Shown piece by piece: positions 1-11,448 of a stretch of DNA of 64,000 bases. The DNA comes from Pratylenchus scribneri. Lineage: Eukaryota; Nematoda; Chromadorea; Rhabditida; Pratylenchidae. How positions within the stretch are numbered: position 1 is the stretch's first letter; each line of letters opens with the position of its first letter. The DNA lies in contig JAQSEB010000233.1 in the NCBI GenBank assembly GCA_030063045.1, positions 267,819 to 331,818 of the forward strand. Reading direction: 5' to 3'. A program made the translations under genes and the position numbers. The notes under the pieces are model-generated. The model searched no databases. It worked only from the letters and a program-made list of their open reading frames with translations, and was not told the DNA's origin.

Positions 1-148
1 GGCTATCTTTTGGGTTTGAGAAAATAAATGCTTAAAATTTATTTTATCTTCAGTTAATTTACATGCTAATTCTAATAATAATCTTCGTTTACGGACAAAT
101 ATTTTTCCCGAAGAAGAAAGTATAGTTTTTTTACCAAAAAATGGGTAG
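1..148 (+). CDS. 3' end of a Maverick gene cut by the window edge (possibly a capsid protein)
   Basis: Only the end of this gene is present. Bases 1-13 and 54-148 read as one frame if a 40-bp intron (GT at 14, CAG ending at 53) is removed. The last residues are LRLRTNIFPEEESIVFLPKNG-like in composition and the frame ends in TAG at 146-148. Its stop overlaps the ATG of the next gene by 8 bases (ATGGGTAG). In Polintons the gene in this position is often a virion protein, and the short visible stretch is loosely compatible with a jelly-roll capsid C-terminus, but that is inference from position rather than a firm match. Confidence 0.45.
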
Positions 149-524
149 AAGGAAAAAATTGCTGCAAACAGTTGGCGAACGAGTGCTCAAAAATTTCAAT
201 TTTTTGAAAAGACTTTGCAAAACTCATTCAGAGAAAAAATGGAAGAATCAAATAAAAAATGCAAATACAGAAGAATTATTGGCATTAACTGAAATTAGCA
301 GCAATATTTTGGCTGGACGATTTTCTCTTACTAAAAAGCAGCGTGAAAAATTATTGCCATTTGCAAATTATATTAGGAAGATTGCACGAGTTAGAAGTGA
401 GCAAGGAGCTAAAAAAATATTTGTAAATCAGCAAGGAGGGCAGGCAGTTTTGGCGGCATTATTATCGCCAATATTGGTGGAAGCAGCTCAGCATTTAATT
501 TCAAAAATTACACAAAATGGCTAA
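141..524 (+). CDS. small basic Maverick/Polinton protein (127 aa)
   Basis: A single-exon 127-residue protein with a lysine/arginine-rich N-terminus, a central helical part ending in a basic patch (residues about 60-95) and a hydrophobic, glycine-containing end (QQGGQAVLAALLSPIL). This layout, a helical region, then a basic stretch, then a GG-AALL hydrophobic segment, is familiar from a small conserved protein of animal Polintons that lies close to the virion genes and is thought to be a minor virion or core protein; the role is not shown here. The start is set by the 8-base overlap with the previous stop. Its own stop overlaps the next ATG in the same way (ATGGCTAA, 517-524). Confidence 0.6.
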   Translation: MGRRKKLLQTVGERVLKNFNFLKRLCKTHSEKKWKNQIKNANTEELLALTEISSNILAGRFSLTKKQREKLLPFANYIRKIARVRSEQGAKKIFVNQQGGQAVLAALLSPILVEAAQHLISKITQNG

Positions 525-1371
525 AAAATTAATTTTACTTCCAATGGATTTATATCAAGGTTTATTGGGTTCAAAAGAAGAAAAAAATATGGCGGACATA
601 GCTGAGCATGAACCACTGCACTATGAAAAGAATTTATTGAAAAAAATCAAGAGAAAGAAAATTAAAGATCCAAGTGCAAAAAATGTCCTTTATAATCAGC
701 AACTTCGGCGATATTTGAGGAAAAGGAAAGAAGTTAAAAATCGCCCTATAAAAGTGCAGTTAAGTGAAGATCCACAAAATATTAAAATAATAAAAGCTGG
801 AAATGATTCGAAAGAACCCGTCCAAGTTGCTGCCCCAGATGAAAACGAAGAACTGCAGAGAGTAAATATTGAAGAGAATGACCCAAGTGTAAGCTTTGCT
901 ACATCAAATGCAGAGGAATTGTTCAATACCCTTCAAGGACATTCATCTAATAGAAGTATAGAAAGTACACCAAAAAACACAAAAACTTCAACCAGTAATA
1001 CATCTATTGGCAAAAGAACAAGGGCAGTTAGGTTGGACTCGGAAGTTAAAAGGCAGATACATGATTTGAAATTCGAACGGCTTTTGGAAATTATAAATAG
1101 GAATCCAACGAAATTTGGAGTGAAAGATGGGAAAATTTTAAATCCTTCTACCGGAAAACCAGTAATTAAATCAAATTTGGATTGGGCAATTAAAAGACTT
1201 ATAAGCCCAACATCGCAAAATGCACCTTCGCCAGTTGGATTAAAATACTTGCATAGATCTCTCTTGGCAGATGATGAGGCTAGCCAATTCCTGCATGATA
1301 AATATATGCAGAAGGGTGAAGGAAGAAAAAAGAAAACTAATTCATTCCGGCCAGCAATATGGAAAAAATAA
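517..1371 (+). CDS. conserved Maverick protein, 284 aa, unknown function
   Basis: A 284-residue intronless ORF. The first part (MAKKLILLPMDLY, then basic KKIKRKKIKDPSAKNVLYNQ and LRRYLRKRKE, residues about 40-75) resembles a protein that recurs beside the integrase in animal Polintons and also turns up as an uncharacterised protein in arthropods and nematodes. The middle (about 85-165) is acidic, Ser/Asn-rich and probably disordered. The C-terminal third (about 195-284) is a compact region with a GKILNPSTGKPV segment and ends FRPAIWKK. No catalytic motif is visible. It overlaps the upstream gene by 8 bases and the integrase by 13 bases. A structural or DNA-binding role is a guess from its charge and neighbours. 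Confidence 0.6.
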   Translation: MAKKLILLPMDLYQGLLGSKEEKNMADIAEHEPLHYEKNLLKKIKRKKIKDPSAKNVLYNQQLRRYLRKRKEVKNRPIKVQLSEDPQNIKIIKAGNDSKEPVQVAAPDENEELQRVNIEENDPSVSFATSNAEELFNTLQGHSSNRSIESTPKNTKTSTSNTSIGKRTRAVRLDSEVKRQIHDLKFERLLEIINRNPTKFGVKDGKILNPSTGKPVIKSNLDWAIKRLISPTSQNAPSPVGLKYLHRSLLADDEASQFLHDKYMQKGEGRKKKTNSFRPAIWKK

Positions 1372-2520
1372 ATAAAATTTATACCGACCCCGAAAATCCG
1401 GGTGGTTTTTCGAGTGCAGAGGCTTTAATAAAAGCAGTGAAACAAAAATATCCGAATATTTCAAGAAATTCGATTTTGTCATTTCTCGAAAAAAATAGAA
1501 CAGCCACTCTATTTAAGCAAGCAAGAAAAAGATTTCCAAGAAGGAGGACAATTCCCTCGAGCTATCTTTCTGGTAATATAAAATAAAAATTTTTTGGTAA
1601 GAAATAAATAAAATTAAGATGTCCAATTTGATTTGGGTGACTTTCAAGCGTTGGCTGAAAAAAATGAAGGAATGCGCTATTTATTGTTGGGCGTTGACGT
1701 GTTGTCCCGACAAATGTTCGGAGTACCTACGAAAAGCAAATCTACATCGGATATGAAAAATGCATTTGAAAATGTATTTGCTCAATTTCCTTTCCTCCCT
1801 CAGAAAATATTTACTGATAGGTAAGTAAATATTTTAATTGATTAATTTACTCGAATATTTAGAGGCTTAGAATTTGAATCACCGCAAATGAAACAATTTT
1901 TTTCTGAAAAGGGAATTCAAAAATTTGCTGCTCAAAATTCAAAAATAAAAGCAGCAGTGGCTGAAAGAGGATTAAGAACTCTTAAAAATAGACTTTACAA
2001 ATATTTTAGTGAGAAGAATACCACCAAATGGATTGATGTTTTGCCAAAATTTTTGCATGCCCTAAATAATTCTATATGTCGAATTACTGGAGTAACACCA
2101 GCCTCAATAAATGAACATAATTGGCCAGAAACATGGGAAAAAGTCTACGGAAATACAATTTCGGAAGATAAATTCAAGCAAACTAAATTAAAAAAGGGCG
2201 ATAATGTGAGAACGAGTATACCCAAGCAGATCTTCGATAAGGGATATTTTCCCTCCCGTTCTGACCATATATATACAATTGAACAAGGAAATTCTATCCA
2301 ACCCGAAACTTATGAGATCAAGGATTATCATGGGAATGTACTCAAGGAAAAATTTTATCGGCCGGAATTAGTCAAGACTCAAGTGGATGAAACTACAAGC
2401 TATAGAATTGAGAAGGTCATTAAAAAACGAAGAAATAAGAACGGAGAAAAAGAATTTTTGGTTAAATTTATTGGATACCCAGAGAAATATTGGATTAAAG
2501 AAAATGAATTAATAACATGA
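1359..2520 (+). CDS. Maverick retroviral-type integrase with chromodomain
   Basis: Three exons, 1359-1572, 1619-1820 and 1863-2520, give 357 residues; the introns are 46 and 42 bp and phases fit. The protein would insert the element's linear DNA into the host chromosome. An N-terminal region (FSSAEALIKAVK ... FPRRRTI) precedes the catalytic core. The triad is complete: D76 (in QFDLGD), D138 (in IFTDRGLEFE) and E173 (in AAVAERGLR), with D-35-E spacing. The C-terminal 39 residues (IEKVIKKRR ... EFLVKFIGYPEKYW) form a chromodomain, which could direct insertion to methylated histone tails. The ATG lies within the stop of the preceding gene. It ends 24 bp from the stop of the convergent polymerase. 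No broken codon was found, so it may be functional. Confidence 0.9.
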
Positions 2521-2544
2521 TCAACTTTTTTTCATATATATAAA

Positions 2545-5500
2545 TTAATAAATGTGTTTACATATACAATCAATTGGATTGTTCTCTCGGCACCAATTAC
2601 GGTCCGACCAACCAAAATGGACAATTCTTTCAGAAGATAAGACAATTCCTTTGTTGATGACTGGACGCAATTTTTTCTTCATTGGAACGGTATGAATTTG
2701 ACCATCTCTTGTAGCACGGAAATTTTTGGTCAAAGTAAATGTTTCAGTGACTTTTTCTTCGGGCATTTCCCCCCATTTTTTTGCCATTTCTCTGTATCTC
2801 TCATAGCTCAATTGATTCTTTACATCATAGGTCAATGGGATTCCTTTCATTCTGCGAACAAATTTCTCTTCATTTGTGATTTTGTCTCTAAGCCAAATAC
2901 AATAGGCTTTTGGGGCAGCTGTAAAAATATGGATAATTCATTTATGTATAAGGGAATGGGTAAATCTTACTGCTGATAACTTCCAATATTTCATCTGATG
3001 GATATTCTTGCGCCAAAGCACCTAATTGATCACCAGAAAATCTTTCCAATGGATCACCCAATTCTTCATCAAATTCATAAATAATACTATCAGTGTCCTA
3101 AATTAAGAGATAATTTAATATTTATATTTATTTTAACCATATAGATAATTTTGCTGTCATTTCTCCCTTCCACAACTTTATAGAGATGATTTAAAAGGTG
3201 TACTCTAGCAGCGGACGTGGTCCTAAAATAATAAATTGTTTAAAATAAATATGAAAATCAGACCATAAAGCCACTATGAGATTCGAGGCACTGTGCTCTC
3301 GCAAGAGTTCATCTTTTGTCCGATAACATATTAGAACATTTCTATCATCCAATTGGTCGTAGACATGAATTTCAATATTTTCATTATCAAGATAAAAAGC
3401 AAGGTCTTCTTGATTATTTACAATCACGCTGATGCTGAGTTTGTTCCGAAGAGCGAATCTTTTAAATAAATTAGATTCACTAGACTCTATAAAAATACCT
3501 GCCCCAAAGGGAATTTAATCCCAATTTTGCAATGTATCTCATCCCTGGATTTTTTTTTAATTTTTGCTCGATCTAGACGAATTCCATAAAGTTGCCATGC
3601 CTTTTCAATATATTCACTTTTCCTTTTCTCTCTCTCCTCCTCAGAAATATCATTTTGGAGACAATCTTTTGGCCATCCTTCTGCCTCATATTTTAATTTC
3701 ATAAAAACCTTCATATATGGATGAAACAATTTGTCATCCCAATCAGATGGATTAGGCCAATTGTAAAATCGATAAACATGAGAGACTCGATATCCAGCCT
3801 AAATTAATTTTTCTTTATTTTAATATTAAAAAATACCTCTAAAGCTTTTTCTAATTCCAATGAAGTAATTGTAGTAGAAAATCCCCTTTCTTCATCTTTA
3901 AAATGAGGACATTGATAATTTGGCCTTTTTTTTATTCCGCCTTTATATTTAATTGCGCAAAGTCGACATGTGGGGAAAATAAGTGAATCTTTTAGTCTCA
4001 TTGGTAAGACGGGTATTTCCGAATAAACATGACGTGGTGGAATAACAAGCATTTAATAATCTTAATTATTATTAAATAAAGTAAAAAATTATTTCCGTTG
4101 GGTACCCCTTCAATTTTATTCCCATCATCATCCTTCATATTTTCTGGCCTCCACCAATCCACATCTCTATTAAAAATTGTTAATTCTGGATGTTTAATAG
4201 GATATTTTGTGTGCCAATTTCTATATTTTTGAATTTAAAAAGTAAAAAAGAAGGAAATAGCTCACATGTATGGATATAATGATTTAAAATCACGATAACG
4301 AATTCGTTTGTGTGGTCGATTTATGATGCTTGAAACCATTGCTTCAGGGCCAGTTCTTCCGCTAAAATTTTATTTTTTGTTATTAATGAGTAATAATAAT
4401 ATACCCAAAGAAAGCATCCTTCAAATCGATTAGGCCGGTGTCAGGGAGATTATCGAAAAATGCTCTCATACTAATTATTTTTGTTTGACCATCTTTTTGA
4501 ACACGAATAATTTTATCATTTGCCAACATTTTTTCTATCTGGCACTCCCAATAAACTTCGACTTTAAATTCCTTTGTCAAATCTTCCATTCTTTGAGCAT
4601 TCTTTTCACGTATTGTTTATGCCGGAATTCCACCTGCCAATAATTCATCATCATTCGGGAAGCATTTAGGACACGCATGCCAAAAACACCTGAAATATAA
4701 ATATCTTTCCATTTTTATCACAAAATTTTACCCATTCACTTCAATGGCGATATCTTTCTCATGGTCACCCGTCTCAATAAAACCATCAAGAAAGTATTCT
4801 CGATAACGAATATTGCCTTCGGGTGTGATATATGGGACATTATATTGTATTTCTCCATTTTTATCTTCTGCTGTGTGAATTTTGATATTTTTCAGCAATT
4901 CTAACCACTAAAAAATTTTTAAATAAATTAATCGATATTTAATTACTTTCAAAAATTTTCGGGCTTTTGTACTTTGCCTGCCATGCTTTTCATATCCCAT
5001 ATGGGGGGTTAAAGCAAGATGATTTTTCGGCAATAATGATTGGAAAAATCGCATGCATGCTGAAGGCATAGTGATAGAAAGAAAAAGGTCTTGTTTCGTG
5101 ACCTCAAAAAATAATTCTCTCATTTTAATCATTCCATGGACCAATATTTTCACATCTAAAATTTCTATTTAATTTTTTATGAACTCTAAATAAACTGACC
5201 GTTTGAACAATATTCGGCGATTTGGTCATTTAGATTGAATTTGATTTTATCCTTATTTTCTTGATACCAAATTTCGAGTTCGATTCTTTCCTCAGGGCTC
5301 ATACTGCCCGGTCCATAATATTTTATATCAGGAAGACCATCTAAAGTTACATCGTAGTTTTCTTCCTAAATTTTCAATATAATAATTATTAAAAAAGAAG
5401 ATTACCCGATTAAAATGATATGGGAAAAATGTTTTTGATTCGATATTCAAATTAAATGTTTCAACAAATTTGGACAATTTCAATGGAATTAAAAGATACC

Positions 5501-8065
5501 TAAATTTTATTTGAAAATAATAAAGATGATAAAACTCACGAATCACGAAAAATTGTTGTGGTTAGATCAGTCCCTCTTACTTTCATTTCATAAAGGCGAT
5601 TTCCATTTCTTATTAATTTTGGGACTATTTGTTCATTTTGGAGAATTCGTCGAAAGGCAAAAATATTATCATATTTTGAACCTTAATTTTCGACTAATAC
5701 TAAATTAAGAATATAATTATTAACCGGCATGTGAATAAATAATATTTGGGAATGTTGTTTGAACTCTCTTCTTTTTTGTTATTTTTTCTGGTTCTTCTTC
5801 TTCGTCATCCTCTTCCGATGAATTCGATTCATAATTGCATTCACCCACAATTTTATCCAATAAATAATTGCCACCCTTTTGCATTTTCAGCTCATTTTGT
5901 TCAAAATGTATTGCCCAGTCAATAAAATCGCCCATCGGATCATCTGTCTTTGTAAAAACGTCTATTTCTGTACCTTGGAAGTCAAAGGGTGCCCAAGCAT
6001 AGAGCCGATTTATTCCACAGATTTTGCATGGGTTTTCCTGAGAACTATTCCATATTCCTTTATCAATACATTGAGAACATGTCACATAAGCCCATAAAAA
6101 GTTTGTCTGAATAATTTTGATACGTAAATTTGTATTTTTTTTGGAATTTACTTCATGTAGATATTTCAAAATTGATGGATTTGGTCTAAAATGGGTCATT
6201 GATTCTGTGTCCATAAATATATATCGAAATTCGCGTTTGGGCCTTTCCACAAATTGCCTCATATAGCACCAACGAGGTAAATGATATCCAAGGCAACTAA
6301 AGACTTGTATTTTTTTTAATATAAAATTAATTTGACCGTCCACAAAATCGTTCTCCACATTTATGTCCTTTTGTATGGTGCTTAATTTTAATTTCTTATC
6401 TGTTCTAAATTTAAGTATACCTCATTCCTATAGATAACCGAACATTCCGGACATCTTTTTGATTTAAAACATATATCCTTTGTATAATGATGCCAATAAC
6501 AATTGAAACTAAATTTAAATGTTAGCATATATTATTATATATAAAAGAAACTTAGTGAATAATTTTGAGCAACCAGCACAAAAATGCTTGAAATTCGGCT
6601 CATCTTTGCATGGAAATTTTGGGCCAACCCGCTGGCAATTTGTACATTTTGACTAATTTTAATTTTATTAAAAATCTGTTTTATTATAAATACCTTGCAC
6701 CATGATCTATGCCGCAAATCATTTTGATATGGCTTTTCGCACTAAATTTGGAATAAAAATTTGAATAATAATAATATTTTAATACCTGAAAACAATATTT
6801 GTATCGAGAATTTTCATCAAAAAGCAAATTCATTGATTTAATTGCTTCATAATGTTCTTCAAGATGCCAATAAAATATGCATAAAGGCTCTTCATAATTT
6901 TGAACATTGCTCTTATAAAATGGCTTTCTCAATTGGCCAGTATTTTCAAAAGCAAATATTTTGAATTGGCCTGGATATTGTTGGTCAATCCATCCTTGAA
7001 TTTGATCACCATAATCATCAATATCATAGTATAAGAGATCGGGATTAATGTTACATTCTCGGATCAGATCATTGACCATTCTGAGTTGTTTTTCCTCCTT
7101 TTGGCGAAATTCATAAAATTGTTTAGGCGATTTTGTTGCCTTGACTAATGCTGTAGTGATTGCTCGAAAAAGACAGTAATGGTCGGTTTTTTTGCTTTCA
7201 TACATTGCATTTTTATTCATTTTGAATTGAATTGGTTGGGGCTTTAATGGCCTTTCTCCAGCATTTCCAGCTCCCGGATGCCTTCTTTTTCTAGTCAGAT
7301 TTTTGTCAGAGAGTTCAATGGCAATTGCGTCGATTTGAAATGGTCCAGTGATAACGGACTCCCTCCCTTTTGCTCTGTTTGATTGATCAAAACGTTCAAA
7401 TTGGTTAAGTATGTCTTCAGTTGTTGTTTCATTGAGGTGGTTGACATTGATAAAAATTTCATAATCCAAAAGTGGACTATCGAGAGAAAAAATATAACGG
7501 TTTGGTGATAGCTGTTGTTCTTTTGCTGATTTATAGATGTGATTGAGAACCAATTGAAACAAAGATTTTAATTCCTCTTCTGGATATGGAGCCTTATACA
7601 TTTCATTCAGCTCAAAGGTTCCAAGGAATCGATAGCCTAAATTTTAGACTTAGTTATTATCCCAATACTTTTCTCCGGCAAAAACCTTTGTACTGGCCCG
7701 TCTTCATTTGTTGGGCATCCAAACAAACATAATAATCGCCATTGAACTGATTTTCATCCAATTTTTTACTCAGCAATGGATCATCCCCAATCAATTGACG
7801 ACGAATTGGGTTTTGGTGGGTATTATCACGGTAAAACCTTGCCCTTGTCTTCTTTTTACCATCGCCAGCTTGCTATTATTTTATAAATATTTCCAATTTA
7901 TAATTTAATTTAGCTTACATTAATTTGCATTGGTTCAAATTGAAATTCTTGGATTGGCAACAAGTTTTGAGGCGACAAAATTGGCGGCATATCTTCAACA
8001 GAATTAATTTCCGCTTCCTCACCATTGCTTAGTAAATTTTCAATCATAAATTTGCGGGAGTTCAT
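2545..8065 (-). CDS. Maverick protein-primed family B DNA polymerase (multi-exon, one frameshift)
   Basis: A minus-strand gene of about 15-20 exons split by 40-60 bp introns, starting at ATG 8065 (exon 8065-7919, then 7872-7686, then 7636-6786). It would replicate the element from a terminal protein. An N-terminal region of about 400 residues is followed by a Cys/His-rich stretch (about 6741-6250). The 3'-5' exonuclease follows: FMDTES (about 6190), YSHAG..YD (across an intron near 5690) and FRDSRYLL (about 5500). The polymerase domain has YRDFKSLYPY (motif A, about 4290), LGLNSLWG (motif B, about 3510) and YMDTDS (motif C, split by an intron near 3090-3140), then a C-terminal part ending at 2545. 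A run of nine A on the coding strand (3550-3558) puts motif B out of frame by one base, so this copy is either dead or carries a homopolymer sequencing error. Internal exon borders beyond those given are approximate. Confidence 0.88.
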
Positions 8066-8228
8066 TTTCTAAAAAAAAAAAATTGTTAATTTAAAAATGA
8101 AATTCGATTCAATAATTAATTGAATTCAATACAATGAATTATTCAGGAAATTTCAAATCAATATTTATTATTATCCAAATAAAATGGATCTAATGGACAA
8201 TTCAATGTGATAAATGCATTTTCATCTT

Positions 8229-8886
8229 TTATAGTTCATCACTATAATCACTATCATAATATTCATCATCACGGCCATCATCCATTTTCTCATCCTCAAT
8301 TTCCTCTTCTGCCATTTTCATGTTTGGGAATACATCATCGCCATTGTCCTCGCTTTCCACAAAATCATGGCTGCAGCAAGGTCCTTCCGGATCAACAGGA
8401 TCTTTTTCGACTTTGAGCATATATTTATATTTCCATTTAGAATTATTAGACTGACATTGATCATCCAAGGTCACGCGAAGATGGGGAGCATCTGGACGAG
8501 AAGGGCGAAAACAATTGCAGACAAATTTCTTCCATTCATTTGTGGGAGCTAAAAATATAAGTCATTTTCGATTGAATTATTTGAAAGATAAACCATTGTT
8601 TCGGCCAACAGCAATTAATTTGTCGGTGAATTCGCTGAAATCCGATTCCTGGGCCTCAAATTCCGAATTGTCAATATTATTAACCAATGTTGGATCCATC
8701 ACATATTTCAACAAAAATGAAACTTTCTCGTCACCCTTGTAGTAGAAATATTCAATGACATTGAAACCATTCATATGCATCGCTAATTAAATGAATTATT
8801 TGGATTAATAATTTATAATTATTTTTACCTTGTTTTAAATACTCGGGAATTGAATCCATTGTGAAAAATCGTTTAATAAGAGCCAT
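8229..8886 (-). CDS. unrecognised 188-aa protein, left member of a divergent paralogue pair
   Basis: Three exons, 8886-8829, 8782-8594 and 8548-8229, join in phase (both introns phase 1) to 188 residues. The first half holds the NGFNVIEYFYY core shared with the divergently transcribed gene at 9144. The second half has a short cysteine-containing part (FVCNCFRPSRPD) and a strongly acidic tail of about 40 residues (EEEIEDEKMDDGRDDE). No signal peptide or membrane segment is seen and I do not recognise the family. The gene follows the polymerase in the same orientation (its stop is about 160 bp upstream of the polymerase start), so the two could be co-transcribed. Confidence 0.72.
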
Positions 8887-9143
8887 TATTTTCGAAATAA
8901 GAGGTTGGATGATTTAATTTGTATTTTTGCAAGAGAGGGAAGCTGATGGAATTAAAATATTTCTTCCCTATATTTCATCACTCTGATGTGTCGCTTTTCC
9001 CGCCCAATTTTTGAATTGAAAATTTACGCGTACGCCATTTTTATGTGTAGTGGAAAAGAGGAGGGATGTTTATTAGGAATATGAAGAGACATTGAAAGTT
9101 AATGCATAAGGAATTAATCTAAAATTATTTTCAGATTATAAAT
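8887..9143. promoter_or_regulatory. shared divergent promoter region between the paralogue pair
   Basis: The 257 bp between the two start codons is the only space available for promoters of the two divergent paralogues. It is less AT-rich in the middle (around 8990-9065, containing ACGCGTACGCCATTT) than at its ends. A TTTTCAG at about 9128-9133 lies just before the plus-strand ATG and could be a trans-splice or splice acceptor. Bidirectional activity is inferred from the layout. Confidence 0.4.
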
Positions 9144-9581
9144 ATGGTTTTATTAATTCATAATTACCACGTTGGAGAAATGCCGGACTCAATTAAAGAA
9201 TGCAAGTTGATAATATTTTAATGTAGCCTATCTAATTTTAGTCATGACCAAAAATGGCTTTAACATGATGGAAAAATTTTATTTTGATCGCAAATCTGAC
9301 AAGGAACCATTCTTTGTCGCTGTCTATCGATTCAAAGGCGCTACCTATAATCCGGGAAAATTCAAATTGCTATTGGAACCTAATATTCAATCAGATGTCC
9401 CAGAAGAACTCTCAAGCCGCAACAATTTCACTTTAGGTTAATTTATTGATATCATAAAAAATTGACCACTTTTTTTGAAGGCCCATTCAATGATGACATA
9501 ACAAAAATTGTGATTTTGGCCTACAAGGCAACCAATCAAGAAATCCCCGAAGTCAAAATGACCTATGAAAAGAAGGAATAA
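9144..9581 (+). CDS. unrecognised 117-aa protein, right member of the divergent pair
   Basis: Three exons, 9144-9201, 9242-9436 and 9481-9581, give 117 residues. The first intron works only as a GC-AG intron (GCAAGT donor at 9202). With it, exon 1 is 58 nt and phase 1, exactly as in the paralogue on the other strand, and NGFNMMEKFYF aligns with NGFNVIEYFYY. A standard GT donor four bases further on would break the frame. Exon 2 is 195 nt against 189 nt in the paralogue. It lacks the long acidic tail and ends in a short lysine/glutamate-rich segment. The function is unknown; the doubled, back-to-back layout suggests duplication by inversion. Confidence 0.7.
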
Positions 9582-9609
9582 AGATGAACAAAAAAAGTCA
9601 ATTTATCAT

Positions 9610-10179
9610 TTAATCATCTAATTTAATTCTTCGATGCTTGAGTAAATTTTGTGGAAGCCCATATCCTCTAGCTTTTGTTGGGCACAAATATGGATTATAT
9701 TCAATTGGTTTTTTTCTCTTATATTTCCTGATTGGTCTCTTCCATTCTTCCTCATTCAATTTTATCTGCATCTTCTTAATTTCGTCTTCTCTTGCTTTAT
9801 CAATTTCATTTTGCAAATTTTGCCAACGTTCAAGGTCATCCAATATGGCTGTGACAGTACTAAAAATCAAATTATTTAAGAATATTAATATTTGGCAATA
9901 ATACTCGGATTCCACTGGTTCAAAATCAGCAAGAAAATCTTCCATTGAATCATTTGGGATTTCCATGAGACTCTCATCATCTTTTTCAAAGTCTTTTGAG
10001 TCGTTATTTTCCAAAGAATTTTTGGGATGTACTTTTATAACTAAAATTAGGGTTTTAATAAATAAATAAAATTCTTAACCTTTATAGCCAGTAGGTTTCA
10101 AACTTTTTTGACTTATTCCTTTGAAATAAAAGGGGCTGTTTTTGGATATTTTTGCCATTAGCCATTCAATTTTCTCCAT
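9610..10179 (-). CDS. unrecognised 161-aa charged protein
   Basis: Exons 10179-10080, 10040-9905 and 9859-9610 join in phase (phases 1 and 2) to 161 residues. The N-terminal third is basic. Residues about 50-85 are acidic (DSKDFEKDDESL). The C-terminal half is a charged helix (LQNEIDKAREDEIKK) followed by a very basic segment (IRKYKRKKPIEYN). No known domain is recognised. It is convergent with the 117-aa gene, 28 bp between stops, which is a compact spacing unlike the host genes further right. A nucleic-acid-binding protein is possible from its charge. Confidence 0.62.
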
Positions 10180-10327
10180 ACTTAATTAATTAAAATTTGA
10201 CAATTAAAAAATGAAAATAAATAAAGAATAAAATCCATACGAATTTTTAACAAAAGATGATTTTATTCAAGAAAATGATTTATTCCAAAAAACAAATCAT
10301 TTAAGTCCAGAAAATGATAAATCCAAA

Positions 10328-10961
10328 TTATTCTGATTGGATGCAAATTTCCTCTTCTTCATCTTCATCATCATCGATAGTAATCACTTCTCCAGGTTTG
10401 AATGACTTTTTCGCGCGTTCCAGCCACAAATCCAATGCAGTTTTGCGCTTTATGGTCCATTTGCTCTCCTTTTTGTTGCCTATATTTTGAAATTATATTT
10501 TGTTGAAAATTAATTTAACTAACTAGTCTTGTGGAGATTTTCGATGGTCTCCCATTTTTTGATTGAAGTTGAAGGTTGAGAGAGAGTCGATGAATCCTAT
10601 GATGTTTAAAATAAGTTTTTTCTATACAAAATTAAATTATACCAAATTTTTGTTCTCGCTCACTGACTTTTCCATAATCTCGAGCTCTTTTTGGTTTGAT
10701 AAGTTTTCAATCTTAAATAATATATAAAGCTAAAATAAAACAATAAAAAAAACTTACGGATTTGGCCATGCGAATTGTTTTGATTGGGGAGTTAATTTGA
10801 CGCAAAGGAATCTAAATAAAAATTTGAAATTATTTCTATTTAAATTAGCTTACCAATGGCGAAGATGGTGGTGGTAAATCGGAATTCAATTTGTTCAGTT
10901 TAAAGCCAGTTGGCATTTTTGGTGGAATATTTTCCTTGTTTTCGGATAAATATTTGTTCAT
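10328..10961 (-). CDS. unrecognised protein of about 150 aa, five short exons
   Basis: A minus-strand reading frame starts at ATG 10961 and continues through four introns of about 40-50 bp (all GT-AG) to TAA at 10330-10328, giving roughly 150 residues. The N-terminal part is proline- and asparagine-rich with NKENIPPKMPTGFK. The C-terminal part has a basic segment (KKESKWTIKRKTALDLWLER) and an acidic end (DDDEDEEEEI). The protein is probably largely disordered and nuclear by composition. No family is recognised. It is in tandem with the 161-aa gene, 149 bp apart. Confidence 0.55.
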
Positions 10962-11448
10962 GTTATCGATAAAGAGACGGCCGAGACGGTTAAGTGATAA
11001 AATTAATTTATTAAATTATGCATTTTTTAGATAAACTTTACCTTCTTTCTTATGCCAGTCGGAATTCCACATTATCATTAGCATTTAAAGTCTGAATAAA
11101 TTGTTGTAATTTTTCTGCAAAGTATAAAATATGTCAAGTACCAAAATGTACATTTCATTAACATTCATATCGTATCCAAAAATAGTCAAAAAGCTTTTAG
11201 TTTCCATCCATCCATTTTAATTTACATGAATTTTCTATCCAAATGCATTCATCCATCACACATCCAGTAGAAAAGTTTTTTCCTATCCAAAATGGCAACA
11301 TTTCTCTAATAAAAAATTCCATTAGTGGATGGAAAAAAAGCGAATGCCATTTCCTTTGAACGAACACATTTCATTCACTCCCACTTCATCCAACTGCAAA
11401 GTAGCCGAATAAAAGTTTTTTATTGGAAAAAAATAATATTTAAAATAA
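10962..11448. other. 487 bp without a gene
   Basis: This spacer separates the start of the minus-strand gene from the start of the plus-strand gene at 11449, so it must hold both promoters. It is AT-rich and has several CCATCCA/CATCCA words between about 11205 and 11295. No TATA box that I would defend and no RNA gene is seen. Confidence 0.4.

Noticed and set aside
9202..9207. GT at 9206 as the donor of the first intron of the 117-aa gene
   Set aside because: It gives the wrong phase with the only good acceptor, whereas the GC donor four bases earlier keeps frame and matches the paralogue's 58-nt exon.
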